Shown here piece after piece: positions 17,174 to 25,646 of a DNA stretch of 64,000 bases (its first letter is position 1; every line of letters begins with the position of its first letter). Source of the DNA: an uncultured Dokdonia sp. (lineage in GTDB: Bacteria; Bacteroidota; Bacteroidia; Flavobacteriales; Flavobacteriaceae); the NCBI RefSeq assembly GCF_947492815.1, contig NZ_CANLOB010000006.1, positions 1-64,000 on the forward strand, in the 5' to 3' direction. The notes under the pieces are model-generated. The model was given only the letters and a program-made list of their open reading frames with translations, did not search any database and was not told the DNA's origin. Position numbers and translations under genes: made by a program.

Positions 17174-17614
17174 ATGAAAAAACACAAAGACATACTCGAA
17201 TCTCAAAAAAGATTTGTTCAACGCAGAGAAGACTTTTTGGAATTAAACTATAAATTCTATGATAATCTCGTAAGACAAATTGGAGAAGAACTTGAAATTC
17301 CAAACGGAAGTTTAATTAAATATAAAGCGGGAACTAATGACAACATAAATATTATCGAAAAATGGATGGAACTAAATGATGATGAAAGTTGCTCAATGCG
17401 TGTCGGAATAGTTGCTGATAATATTAGTCATACTGTAAGTCTTTCCAATTACAAAAATGGAAACGATTTTACTTTGAGCGTTATTTGTGAAGATGAACAC
17501 AAAGAATTTGAATATAACTTGAAAACAGTTCAACCCGATTCAATTGACTTTAAAGACGTAACAACCTTCATTTCAGACTCTTTAGTTGGAAGTTATGACA
17601 AATGGAAATTTTAA
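17174..17614 (+). CDS. hypothetical orphan protein
   Basis: 146 residues, with a charged helical N-terminus and a beta-rich remainder, no signal peptide and no family recognised. It is the first of three genes (to 20100) that have lower GC than their neighbours and are separated by imperfect palindromes rather than by normal operon spacing. This suggests acquisition as individual units. Confidence 0.7.
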   Translation: MKKHKDILESQKRFVQRREDFLELNYKFYDNLVRQIGEELEIPNGSLIKYKAGTNDNINIIEKWMELNDDESCSMRVGIVADNISHTVSLSNYKNGNDFTLSVICEDEHKEFEYNLKTVQPDSIDFKDVTTFISDSLVGSYDKWKF

Positions 17615-17646
17615 AGAAATTCCAGAAAAGCCAGTTGCTAAAAAAA

Positions 17647-17794
17647 GCTATAATTAATACGGGGTTTAGTGTTAATCAAAAGGAAAGTGTATTTTTACTA
17701 AGTCCACAAAATATTTTGATTTGTCTTTAGAACAAAAAAGATAAAACAAAATAAAAAATTTTGACTAAGTGCTAAACTTCGTATTAAATATAGC
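17647..17794. repeat. 148-bp imperfect palindrome, recombination-site-like
   Basis: The ends form a 23-nt inverted repeat, 17647-17669 against 17772-17794: GCTATAATTAATACG pairs with CGTATTAAATATAGC with one mismatch, then a GG/TT mismatch, then GTTTAG pairs with CTAAAC. It is followed by TAAAACGTTGTGC, where the next gene's GTG start falls. A long imperfect palindrome ending in an AACGTTG-like core between unrelated ORFs resembles integron attC sites, although the exact RYYYAAC/GTTRRRY boxes are not matched. Alternative: a non-autonomous palindromic element (MITE). Confidence 0.65.
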
Positions 17795-17803
17795 TAAAAC
17801 GTT

Positions 17804-18616
17804 GTGCGTCATATAATAAAACCATTGGGAAAGAAAAAAATAAAAATAGATTCATTTAATCCTTATGAAAACCGTTTTCCAAATCGGAAACTGGTTACAA
17901 GAGATGCTTTGTTATTAATTAAGCAATTACGTTCTGATGGATATAAAGTAGTTGTTGAACCTGAAAATAAACAACCCCTACAATATCTTTATAAGAAAGG
18001 AATAGCTGATTTTTTTGCTGACCCTGTTAATATAACTTTAATAGGTATTCCAATTGCAATCCTAACAAACGTAATCTCTAATGAACTTCAAAAGCTATTT
18101 GATAAAGATGAGACACTCGATAAAACGAACATAAATATCAAAATTGATAACTCAACTAAAACTTATAATTATCTAGGTATTCCACAAGACAAAAACAATA
18201 CAAAGCTCATTAAGAAAAAACGCAAAGATTTAAAGGAAGGATTTGATAGGTGTTTTGAAATTAAATCACCTTATGATGATTTACCTACACCGGTATTTCT
18301 ACAACATAAACCAAAAATTATTGGTTGGTGTGAACTTTGGAGTGATGATGACGGATTAAAATCTAACATGAAAATAATTGATAAAGTTGTAAAGAGAAGA
18401 ATTTCTCAAAATCGACTTAACGGAATAAGCGTTACAGGAATAGCAACGAAAACTGAATGCTCTATATGTAAATCTGATTTTGTCTATTGCGAGCATATTC
18501 CCGGAAAAAAATATAAAGGCGAAAAATGTCTTAACAAAATAATTGAAAGTGATTATGTTGAATCAAGTATCGTAAAAGAACCTATTAATTCTCAATGCTT
18601 GATTGATTACAAATAA
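17804..18616 (+). CDS. hypothetical orphan protein with a Cys/His cluster
   Basis: 270 residues from a GTG start that lies at the end of the preceding palindrome; no better in-frame ATG is seen. A hydrophobic stretch near residues 75-95 could be a membrane segment. The C-terminal region has C-x2-C, then C-x-H, then a Tyr/Gly-rich spacer and a final Cys (about residues 225-245), a likely zinc-binding site. No family recognised. It has its own flanking palindromes on both sides, like a gene cassette. Confidence 0.7.
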   Translation: MRHIIKPLGKKKIKIDSFNPYENRFPNRKLVTRDALLLIKQLRSDGYKVVVEPENKQPLQYLYKKGIADFFADPVNITLIGIPIAILTNVISNELQKLFDKDETLDKTNINIKIDNSTKTYNYLGIPQDKNNTKLIKKKRKDLKEGFDRCFEIKSPYDDLPTPVFLQHKPKIIGWCELWSDDDGLKSNMKIIDKVVKRRISQNRLNGISVTGIATKTECSICKSDFVYCEHIPGKKYKGEKCLNKIIESDYVESSIVKEPINSQCLIDYK

Positions 18617-18639
18617 TTAACAAACAAGTGAATATAAAA

Positions 18640-18704
18640 AACGTCTGTGTTTAACCGAAAAGTTAAGGTTTCAAAATCCGCTACTATTCTCATACTAGAC
18701 CGTT
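18640..18704. repeat. second recombination-site-like imperfect palindrome
   Basis: AACGTCT at 18640-18646 pairs with AGACCGTT at 18697-18704 with one bulged base. An inner hairpin, TTAAC/GTTAA, is at 18651-18666. It ends with CGTTAGC, 12 bp before the start of the nuclease-DUF2971 gene. Less extensive than the site at 17647 but in the same position relative to a gene. Confidence 0.45.
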
Positions 18705-18717
18705 AGCTATAAGTTAA

Positions 18718-20100
18718 ATGAACTATAAAGAATCAGAAATAGAAAATATTTTTCTCAAAAGACTTAAGGAAAGTCTTGAGGATAAAAGTTTGAGAATCGT
18801 TAGTCAAGATAGGTGGAAAACACCTCTTTTGATAAGGTGGTTCGATATAGTTATATATAAAGGGAATAACCCCTTAGCAGTAATTGAAATTAAAGGCACG
18901 CTTGCTAACAAAAATACTTTAGCAAGAGCTACAGACCAAGTAAGATCATCACTTTCAATAACAAATGCTCGATTTGGAATTGTTACTGATAATGAAATAT
19001 TTTTAATTTATGATAGAAATGAAAAAGAAAATGATTTTGTTCAATTAAATTTCAACGAACTACTAGGGAGAATCACTAATGTCGTGAATGTTACGACAAA
19101 CGAAAGAACAAAAAGGCAAATTTTATCGATTATAAAGGAATCAGCAGAAATCCACTTATCTCAAAACTTTGAAATTTCAAATTTTCTAAAAGATGAAAAA
19201 ATTATAAGTAAAATAAAATTCGATCCTAACAGAAACTCATATTATTTTGAGGACAGACTTAAAAATATAAAATCATTTGAAAATCAATTTTTCAATAAAA
19301 TTTTCGAAGAATTTTCAGAAACAAAAATTTGCAGATATACAACACTAGATACACTTTTTAGTATGTTAAATTTCATTTCTTTTAGAATGAATGGTTTAGT
19401 TGGAATGAATGATAAATCTGAAGTCAACTATGTTGATAATTACTTAAATGGAGTTGAAAGACCGCTTTCCAAAATGCATCATAATACAATAATTGCATTA
19501 AACAAAAGATATATCACATCTTGTTCTAAAATATCTAGAAAAGATGAACTGACATTGTGGAGATTATATGCAGACGATGGAACTGGTGTTTGTTTGGTCT
19601 TTAATATTAAAAGAGAGAATCTTAATGATAAAGTTCTTATTCAAAGAGTAAAATATGCTGACCAAAATGGAAATCATCCTGAACTAGATTTTCTAAAACA
19701 TATTCGAGAAGGTGTAGAAGCTTTAACTGGATTTACGTTTGAATTCAGAAACATTGGGTTATGGAAACATTTTTTTAAACCCTTTGACTATAAAATTGAG
19801 GAAGAAGTAAGATTGTTAGTAATTGAAGATCCAAATCTTAATCCATTAAACTCGAATTGGGTTAAAACCTATACGCATTCTATAATTAATCCATTTATTG
19901 ATTTTCAACTTAATAATAGTGCTTTCCCAATTCATTTATCAGAAATTATTTTAGGGCCTAAATCGCCTGAACAAGATTCTAACACAGTTCAATTACGGGA
20001 AATGGTAAGAAGAAAGAGGAGTCATATTAATTTAAATAAAATAGACTCGGATTTGAAAGGACTAAAAATAACGACATCAAAAATCAAGCATTATAGATAA
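18718..20100 (+). CDS. fusion of PD-(D/E)XK nuclease-like domain and DUF2971
   Basis: 460 residues. Residues 1-130 look like the N-terminal nuclease domain of type I restriction R subunits: Asp43 in RWFDIVIY and E-I-K at 57-59 in AVIEIKG form the PD-(D/E)XK core, followed by the ATDQVRSSL and ARFGIVTDN segments. From about 205 to the end the sequence matches DUF2971: RYTTLDTLFSMLN, RMNGLVGMND, ITSCSKISRKDELTLWRLYADDGTGVCLVF. No helicase or methyltransferase is nearby. A free-standing nuclease fused to DUF2971 in a mobile-looking gene group suggests a defence role, but that is inference. Confidence 0.75.
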   Translation: MNYKESEIENIFLKRLKESLEDKSLRIVSQDRWKTPLLIRWFDIVIYKGNNPLAVIEIKGTLANKNTLARATDQVRSSLSITNARFGIVTDNEIFLIYDRNEKENDFVQLNFNELLGRITNVVNVTTNERTKRQILSIIKESAEIHLSQNFEISNFLKDEKIISKIKFDPNRNSYYFEDRLKNIKSFENQFFNKIFEEFSETKICRYTTLDTLFSMLNFISFRMNGLVGMNDKSEVNYVDNYLNGVERPLSKMHHNTIIALNKRYITSCSKISRKDELTLWRLYADDGTGVCLVFNIKRENLNDKVLIQRVKYADQNGNHPELDFLKHIREGVEALTGFTFEFRNIGLWKHFFKPFDYKIEEEVRLLVIEDPNLNPLNSNWVKTYTHSIINPFIDFQLNNSAFPIHLSEIILGPKSPEQDSNTVQLREMVRRKRSHINLNKIDSDLKGLKITTSKIKHYR

Positions 20101-20175
20101 AAAAACTTCGCTAGCACTCATTGCAAACAAGCTTTAACAACAACTGCTTTTAAACCCAAAAACCCATCTTACTAA

Positions 20176-20562
20176 ATGATTACGTTTTCATTCAATCACA
20201 TCGCGCTTTCGGTTAAAGATGTAGATGCATCTATAGCATTTTATCAAAAGGTATTCCAACTTGAAGAAATTAAGAATACAGCTTCAGATTCAAAAACGAG
20301 GTGGCTATCCCTTGGCGAAGGAAAACAACTTCATTTGATTCCGCGTCCAAATGCAGAAATAAAAATAAATAAGGCTGTTCATTTTGCATTAGCAACATCA
20401 GATATTGATACATTTATCACACATCTAGCAGCATTAAACATTGAATACTCTGACTGGAAAAATACCCCAAACAAAGACTATGTGCGAAACGATGGAATCA
20501 AGCAGGTGTATTTTCAAGACCCTGATGGATATTGGATTGAAGTAAATAATGACACCCTATAG
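20176..20562 (+). CDS. glyoxalase/VOC-fold protein
   Basis: 128 residues of the vicinal-oxygen-chelate fold: FNHIALSVKDVDASIAFYQKVF at the N-terminus and VYFQDPDGYWIEV at the C-terminus, including the metal-binding His (position 8) and final Glu. Such proteins are metal-dependent lyases, dioxygenases or resistance proteins; substrate unknown. It ends 6 bp from the end of the convergent DUF418 gene. Confidence 0.88.
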   Translation: MITFSFNHIALSVKDVDASIAFYQKVFQLEEIKNTASDSKTRWLSLGEGKQLHLIPRPNAEIKINKAVHFALATSDIDTFITHLAALNIEYSDWKNTPNKDYVRNDGIKQVYFQDPDGYWIEVNNDTL

Positions 20563-20568
20563 ATGCTA

Positions 20569-21780
20569 TTAATTCTTCTTTCTAATCCCCAACACCTTCC
20601 CATACGAAATACATCGCCAGATCCATTCTAAAGGGCCAAACTTAAAGAAGGAAAGCCAGAATTTACTCAGTAACACTTGTCCTATAAAAACACCCATAGC
20701 GAGTCCCATAGTCTGTATAGGTGATAAGGTTTGATACCATTGTAATCCTACTGAAGAGAATATCAATAACCCGACGAAGCTTTGTAGCAAATAATTAGTC
20801 AATGCCATACGTCCTGCATATTGTAAGGGACTTAGTAACTTTTTCCAAAATGAGTATTGAAAGGCATATGCGACCAACCACACAAGGAATAATGCCATTA
20901 AGGTATCGCTTATCTGCATACCATAGATAAACAACGTTCGCCAAAAAGAATCTTTCCAGATTTCAGTTTCCCATAAAAAGAATAGGAAAATTACTCTATA
21001 CACATTAGAAAGTACAGCGATCCATAATACTGGCTTTTTGATACGTTGTATCCCTCTCGGAATATCTTGTAACCATCCCTTCTTCCCTATCGTTAATCCT
21101 ACAATAAACATCGTAAATGCAATAGGCATTAAAGAAACAAATAAAACGGCTAGATTGCTTTTGTATTCTTGTATGCGTAACCGCATCCCATCCAAATAGG
21201 AGCCTTCTCGAATAGTAGTCACGATCGTTTCTGGAGTGTAACTGTTTAAATAGATTTCTGGTTGGTATCCTAAGGCAGCGGTGATCCATTCAAATAATGA
21301 TCCATAAAATGGAAATAAGAAGATCACCAGCGCAATAATGATAAGCTGCTTAGGTTTCAGCTGTACTAATAGTAAGGTACAGAGTCCTAAAAAGGCATAA
21401 ATATGAATCACATCACCAGACCATAAAAAGAGAATATGTGCGACACCAAACAAAAATAACGCGCCCATTCGGCGGAAAAAGAAGGACATCGGTATCCCTT
21501 TTCGCTTTAAGTTTACTAATTGAATACTAATCCCTACCCCAAATAATAAAGAAAATATCGGGAAGAATTTTCCATAAAAGAAAAGCTGTTGGAATCGAAC
21601 GGCTAGTATATCTAGAGATGAAGTCCATTGTTGTGAAAATGCATCTTGATTCATAAAGACACAATTCATAATTTCTATATTGACTACAAATATGCCTAGG
21701 AGCGCAAAACCTCTAAGGACATCAAGGATAACAATTCTATGAGAAATGGGTGCTATCTTTTCAGTAGACGGATGTGTCAT
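20569..21780 (-). CDS. DUF418 multi-pass membrane protein
   Basis: 403 residues with around eight hydrophobic segments. The N-terminal RIVILDVLRGFALLGIFVVNI segment is characteristic of the DUF418/DUF1624-related acyltransferase-like membrane proteins. The C-terminal DUF418 domain (about 230-395) ends in a FGPLEWIWR motif typical of the family. Function unknown, possibly transport or acyl transfer in the inner membrane. Confidence 0.9.
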   Translation of the reverse strand: MTHPSTEKIAPISHRIVILDVLRGFALLGIFVVNIEIMNCVFMNQDAFSQQWTSSLDILAVRFQQLFFYGKFFPIFSLLFGVGISIQLVNLKRKGIPMSFFFRRMGALFLFGVAHILFLWSGDVIHIYAFLGLCTLLLVQLKPKQLIIIALVIFLFPFYGSLFEWITAALGYQPEIYLNSYTPETIVTTIREGSYLDGMRLRIQEYKSNLAVLFVSLMPIAFTMFIVGLTIGKKGWLQDIPRGIQRIKKPVLWIAVLSNVYRVIFLFFLWETEIWKDSFWRTLFIYGMQISDTLMALFLVWLVAYAFQYSFWKKLLSPLQYAGRMALTNYLLQSFVGLLIFSSVGLQWYQTLSPIQTMGLAMGVFIGQVLLSKFWLSFFKFGPLEWIWRCISYGKVLGIRKKN

Positions 21781-22147
21781 AAATCTCTTTGAAAGTAATT
21801 CAAAAATACAATATAGAAATGGGAATCTTGATCCAAATTTTCATAAGCGTATCCTGAATGTAGCTCAATTTACACTACAACACATTTTTTTTTTAAATTT
21901 TTAACTCTTAAATATTTAAACTTCTAAACACATCAACTCTGTTGACTTCGATACAATTTTAAATCATCACGTTGTTCTGATGTAAAACCACTCAGTCTCC
22001 CAGCTTTAACTCCATTTAAAAATTAGACATTAGGTACTTTTTCTGTAAAAATGTACCGAAGCTATCTTCTCTTCAACCTATCAACGTTTAGCAAATAACT
22101 TTTAAACATTTAAACTCTTAAATTTTTACGTCCTTAAATAGTTAAAC
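21781..22147. other. 367-bp AT-rich intergenic region
   Basis: No gene is seen. It contains many irregular TTAAAC/CTTAAA-type repeats (for example around 21890-21920 and 22090-22150), which look like low-complexity sequence between two minus-strand genes. Confidence 0.5.
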
Positions 22148-23224
22148 TCACAAACTCACCTTATGTATTAATACCCAAAGTTCGACTTCTTCAGAGCCAC
22201 GCCAATTCTGATCTCGCTTTGTCAAACTAGAAGCTTCTTTTACACGTTTCTTAAAACAGCGTTTTAATTGAAATCTCCCTCCTTCAGAAAGTTCTTTTTC
22301 AATAGGGTGTGTTGTTTTAAAGTTTGTAATTTGAAATAAGTTTGAGAATAAAATTACAATCTGTCCTTCTGGTAATAATCGTTGTTTTGCTTCCGCGAAA
22401 AAATCAGGAAATAAATGCTCATCATAATAAATAGCAGCATCAACATCGTCTTCTTGATTGGTTTTGGGTAACCAAGGTGGATTGAAAATAATGAGTTCTG
22501 TCGGGGTATCATAATTACCAAAAAGAGAGGCGAAATCTAACGCAATTTTTCTTGACAATTTCGTGTCTGACATAAAATCAGCCAATCCAATAATAGCATT
22601 TGGATTAATATCTGTACCATGTATCTTTTGAAATCCATATTTTAGAAGTTGTAAAGAAAGTACACCGCTTCCTATACCTACATCTATAGCCGTTTTTTTA
22701 GGACCTTCATAGCGTTTTAACCAGTTGTCAAAAAGAGTAAGATGATCAAAACGTGTTGGAAAATAAGTACCATAATAGGGATGTATCTTATTACGTAATA
22801 CTGGTATGGAAATTCCATTAGTATACCATTGCCACGAACTGTTGAGTCCTTGTACTTGTGGAAATGATAATACAAAATCAGGTATTTCTGGATATAATTT
22901 TTTCAGCCAACCAATAGAAGGTGCTTTCTTTAAGGCTACTTTATGATCTTCAATTTCAATGAGAATACGATTAGATAATTTATGATATGTAGATCGAAAC
23001 GTACGTTGTTCTTGAAATGATGTGTTAGGTAGTTTTTTATTAAGATAATTTTTTAATGCTTTGAGTACTACTAAGCCGTTGCTATAGAAATCTGATATGA
23101 CTATAGATTTTCCTGCTTCTAAGGTTTTGATAGTTTGTATAACATCGGTCTTATTATCAAATAGGATTATGTGTTTTTTACTCGTAATAGGAGTTGGTCT
23201 GTTTACTCGTATTTCTGTACTCAT
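22148..23224 (-). CDS. class I SAM-dependent methyltransferase with NPPW motif
   Basis: 358 residues from the ATG at 23222-23224. An in-frame start at 23371 would add 49 residues encoded by the structured repeat at 23247-23367 and is rejected. SAM motif I is AIDVGIGSGVLSLQL and the catalytic NPPW follows in FNPPWLPKT. N-terminal ~150 residues are a separate domain of unknown type. NPPY/NPPW enzymes usually methylate exocyclic or amide nitrogens in RNA, DNA or proteins (RsmC, PrmC, Trm classes). The exact substrate is not evident. Confidence 0.82.
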   Translation of the reverse strand: MSTEIRVNRPTPITSKKHIILFDNKTDVIQTIKTLEAGKSIVISDFYSNGLVVLKALKNYLNKKLPNTSFQEQRTFRSTYHKLSNRILIEIEDHKVALKKAPSIGWLKKLYPEIPDFVLSFPQVQGLNSSWQWYTNGISIPVLRNKIHPYYGTYFPTRFDHLTLFDNWLKRYEGPKKTAIDVGIGSGVLSLQLLKYGFQKIHGTDINPNAIIGLADFMSDTKLSRKIALDFASLFGNYDTPTELIIFNPPWLPKTNQEDDVDAAIYYDEHLFPDFFAEAKQRLLPEGQIVILFSNLFQITNFKTTHPIEKELSEGGRFQLKRCFKKRVKEASSLTKRDQNWRGSEEVELWVLIHKVSL

Positions 23225-23246
23225 AATATCATCTTTATTAGGTATT

Positions 23247-23367
23247 GCGTGAGGGATTGCAGTGGAAATCCCGCAGCCTGATCCCGATTGTGATCGGGAG
23301 AAGTGCGAGGAATTGTATCGGAAAGCCCGACCTTTATTCTGAATATAATTCAGGATAAAGGGCACGC
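23247..23367 (+). ncRNA. flavobacterial structured RNA/repeat (Flavo-1-like)
   Basis: A closing stem GCGTG (23247-23251)/CACGC (23363-23367) encloses hairpins GGGATT/AATCCC (23253-23258/23267-23272), TCCCGAT/ATCGGGA (23282-23288/23293-23299) and CCTTTATTCTGAAT/ATTCAGGATAAAGG (23331-23344/23348-23361, one mismatch). This arrangement is a dispersed repeat I recognise from Flavobacteriaceae. It may correspond to the Rfam Flavo-1 motif, but I cannot confirm the name. Strand is assigned from the usual orientation of that repeat and is uncertain, because most stems are symmetric. Confidence 0.7.
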
Positions 23368-23371
23368 CCAT

Positions 23372-23886
23372 CTATAAAAAACAGGAATACCTGTATTTTT
23401 TTGGGTACAAAAATGGAATGAACATTGGTACTAAATAAAGTCATATTCTTTTGCATTAAAACGAATTGCAACGTAATGATAGCGGCAAAACGTATCGTTA
23501 AAATCACTAATAGATACTTTTCAGAAATCAGTCATTGGTCTGTTTACTGACGTTTTATGAGTAGAAATAAAGACTTAAAAGTGAGCCTTAGCTTTTTGCA
23601 AAAGTGAAGCAAAGAGATAATTAATATCAATAAGTACATAATACACGACGGAAGGTACGCTAATAAAACTTGTAAAAAGAGAAATAGACCCGTAATTCAG
23701 GATTCATACATAATAGGAGGTAGAAAATTTAGATCTATATAAAGTAGGGTTTCGTTATTTATTTTTTTGCTTAAAGCGAAAAAAAACGATACTTGAAGAT
23801 AGGAATATTTGTACCTTAACAGATCAAAATTCGTTAGGTATTTTTTTGAAAACCGACTTAGCTAGACATCAAAACAAATCAACTTC
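23372..23886. other. 515-bp intergenic region
   Basis: Lies between the divergent methyltransferase and hydrolase-OsmC genes. No ORF with protein character, strong hairpin or consensus promoter was found. A run of T and A around 23755-23790 may belong to the promoter of the hydrolase gene. Confidence 0.4.
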
Positions 23887-25104
23887 ATGAAATCACGTAA
23901 ATTAACATTCATAAACGCAGAAGGGAAGTCTCTATCTGCTCGATTGGATCTTCCTGCAAATCAAGATCCTCATAATTTTGCCATTTTTGCCCATTGTTTT
24001 ACCTGTAGTAAAGATTTTAGTGCTGTTCGAAATGTAAGTCGTGCGCTAGCGTCTGAAGGATTTGGGGTATTACGTTTTGACTTTATGGGATTGGGAAGAA
24101 GTGAAGGTGATTTTGCTGACACTAATTTTTCTACTAATGTCACAGACCTCATCAGTGCTGCCGAGTTTCTTACCAAAGAATACAAAGCGCCTTCGCTTAT
24201 AGTTGGGCATTCCTTAGGAGGTGCTGCTGCTATTTTTGCGGGTGGTCAAATAGAGAGTGTACTTGCAGTAGCTACGATAGGAGCCCCTAGTAATCCGCAG
24301 CATGTGCAAAAACAATTAGGTAGTCGACTTGAAGTTATTAGACAAGAAGGACAAGCCAATGTAACGCTTGCCGGTCGTGATTTTACCTTCAAAAAACAAT
24401 TTATAGATGATCTAGAAGCGTGTTCTTGTACAGATGCAGCTCGTAAACTCAATAAAGCCTTATTGATTTTACATTCACCGCAGGATGCTACCGTATCTAT
24501 TAAAAATGCAGAAGAGATTTATCATGCAGCACATCACCCAAAAAGTTTTGTGACCTTAGATGGCTCGGAGCATTTATTAATTGATAAGAAAAATGCTTCT
24601 TATGTAGGTAAAGTAATCGCTGGATGGGCTGCTCGATATATTCCGGCTGTAGAAAATGATACAATAAGTACAACCTACCAAGTAGTGGCAAGTCTAGATG
24701 ATGAAGATAAATATACCACCGAACTAAAGCTCGGGAATCATTATATGAAAGCAGATGAACCGCCAAGTATTGGAGGAAATGATTATGGACCTACACCGTA
24801 TGAACTATTAGCGGGATCCCTCTCAGCGTGTACCGCTATGACCATACAAATGTATGCGAGACGTAAAGGATGGAAAATAGATAATGTAGAGGTACATACG
24901 AGTTATTCTAAATCCTATCCTCAAGATTGTCAAGCATGTGAAGATGATCCCACGGCAAAGATTGATACCTTCACACGTGTTGTCAAACTAACAGCAGATT
25001 CCCTTGACGACAAACAAAAAGCACGTATTCTACAAATTGCAGATAAGTGCCCTGTTCATAAAACACTACATAATGAGACGCAAGTGATTAGTACGTTAGA
25101 ATAG
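23887..25104 (+). CDS. alpha/beta hydrolase-OsmC fusion protein
   Basis: 405 residues with two domains. Residues 1-250 are an alpha/beta hydrolase with nucleophile elbow GHSLGG. Residues about 265-405 are an OsmC/Ohr domain with its two redox cysteines Cys315 (SACTAM) and Cys388 (DKCPVH). OsmC domains reduce organic hydroperoxides. The fused hydrolase may release acyl peroxides or act on related esters. The fusion is known in other bacteria. A strong terminator follows. Confidence 0.92.
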   Translation: MKSRKLTFINAEGKSLSARLDLPANQDPHNFAIFAHCFTCSKDFSAVRNVSRALASEGFGVLRFDFMGLGRSEGDFADTNFSTNVTDLISAAEFLTKEYKAPSLIVGHSLGGAAAIFAGGQIESVLAVATIGAPSNPQHVQKQLGSRLEVIRQEGQANVTLAGRDFTFKKQFIDDLEACSCTDAARKLNKALLILHSPQDATVSIKNAEEIYHAAHHPKSFVTLDGSEHLLIDKKNASYVGKVIAGWAARYIPAVENDTISTTYQVVASLDDEDKYTTELKLGNHYMKADEPPSIGGNDYGPTPYELLAGSLSACTAMTIQMYARRKGWKIDNVEVHTSYSKSYPQDCQACEDDPTAKIDTFTRVVKLTADSLDDKQKARILQIADKCPVHKTLHNETQVISTLE

Positions 25105-25129
25105 TAATCACGTAATCATATTATAATTT

Positions 25130-25178
25130 AAACGGAGATTGTTACATACAATATGTGTAACAATCTCCGTTTTTTTTT
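25130..25178 (+). terminator. strong terminator after the hydrolase-OsmC gene
   Basis: Perfect 17-bp stem (25130-25146/25156-25172) with a 9-base loop and a run of T, 25 bp past the stop. Confidence 0.95.
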
Positions 25179-25280
25179 ATACTGGATACGATATATTCAT
25201 ACGTTTCTAAAATATACCTTCAAAAGTAAATCTCAAAAAAATCCATTACATTGTAGGTGTTAACAACTAAAAATCAAGAC

Positions 25281-25529
25281 ATGGGAATCATTGCAACACT
25301 TATTATTGGTGCTTTAGCTGGCTGGCTAGGTAGTAAACTGTACAGCGGTAGCGGGCTAGGTTTTATTGGAAATATTATTGTAGGTATTATTGGAAGTTTT
25401 GTCGGTTCGTGGCTTCTAGGAAAGCTGGGCGTAAGCCTAGGTTCTGGTTGGATTGGAGCCATACTCACTGGCGCTATAGGAGCGATTGTAATTCTATTCT
25501 TATTTAATCTGATTTTTAAGAAGAAATAA
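25281..25529 (+). CDS. GlsB/YeaQ/YmgE-family stress membrane protein
   Basis: 82 residues from the ATG at 25281. An upstream GTG at 25257 would add eight polar residues before the first membrane segment and is less likely. Three glycine-rich hydrophobic segments and the GALAGWLGSKLYSG and GIIGSFVGSWLL segments are typical of the transglycosylase-associated/GlsB family, small inner-membrane proteins linked to general stress. Single gene with a bidirectional terminator downstream. Confidence 0.9.
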   Translation: MGIIATLIIGALAGWLGSKLYSGSGLGFIGNIIVGIIGSFVGSWLLGKLGVSLGSGWIGAILTGAIGAIVILFLFNLIFKKK

Positions 25530-25551
25530 TTGTATAAATACACAAACAAAT

Positions 25552-25584
25552 AAAGCCCTTATCAATTATTGATAAGGGCTTTTT
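25552..25584. terminator. bidirectional terminator between glsB-like gene and btuB-like gene
   Basis: A 14-bp perfect stem (AAAGCCCTTATCAA/TTGATAAGGGCTTT, 3-base loop) with T on the right and A on the left, placed between two convergent genes. Confidence 0.93.
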
Positions 25585-25646
25585 AATGATATGCTATATC
25601 TTATAAAGGAATATAGCATCTGCTTAATTCAACTAAGAATTATTTT

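Noticed and set aside
17647..17794. Calling the palindrome a true integron attC site
   Set aside because: The end boxes do not match RYYYAAC/GTTRRRY exactly and no integrase is present in the window, so it is described only as recombination-site-like.
18617..18717. tRNA gene suggested by a GGTTTCAAAATCC segment
   Set aside because: No acceptor, D or anticodon stems could be built around it.
23225..23371. 49-residue N-terminal extension of the methyltransferase
   Set aside because: Encoded entirely by the structured repeat; the ATG at 23222-23224 starts the conserved protein.
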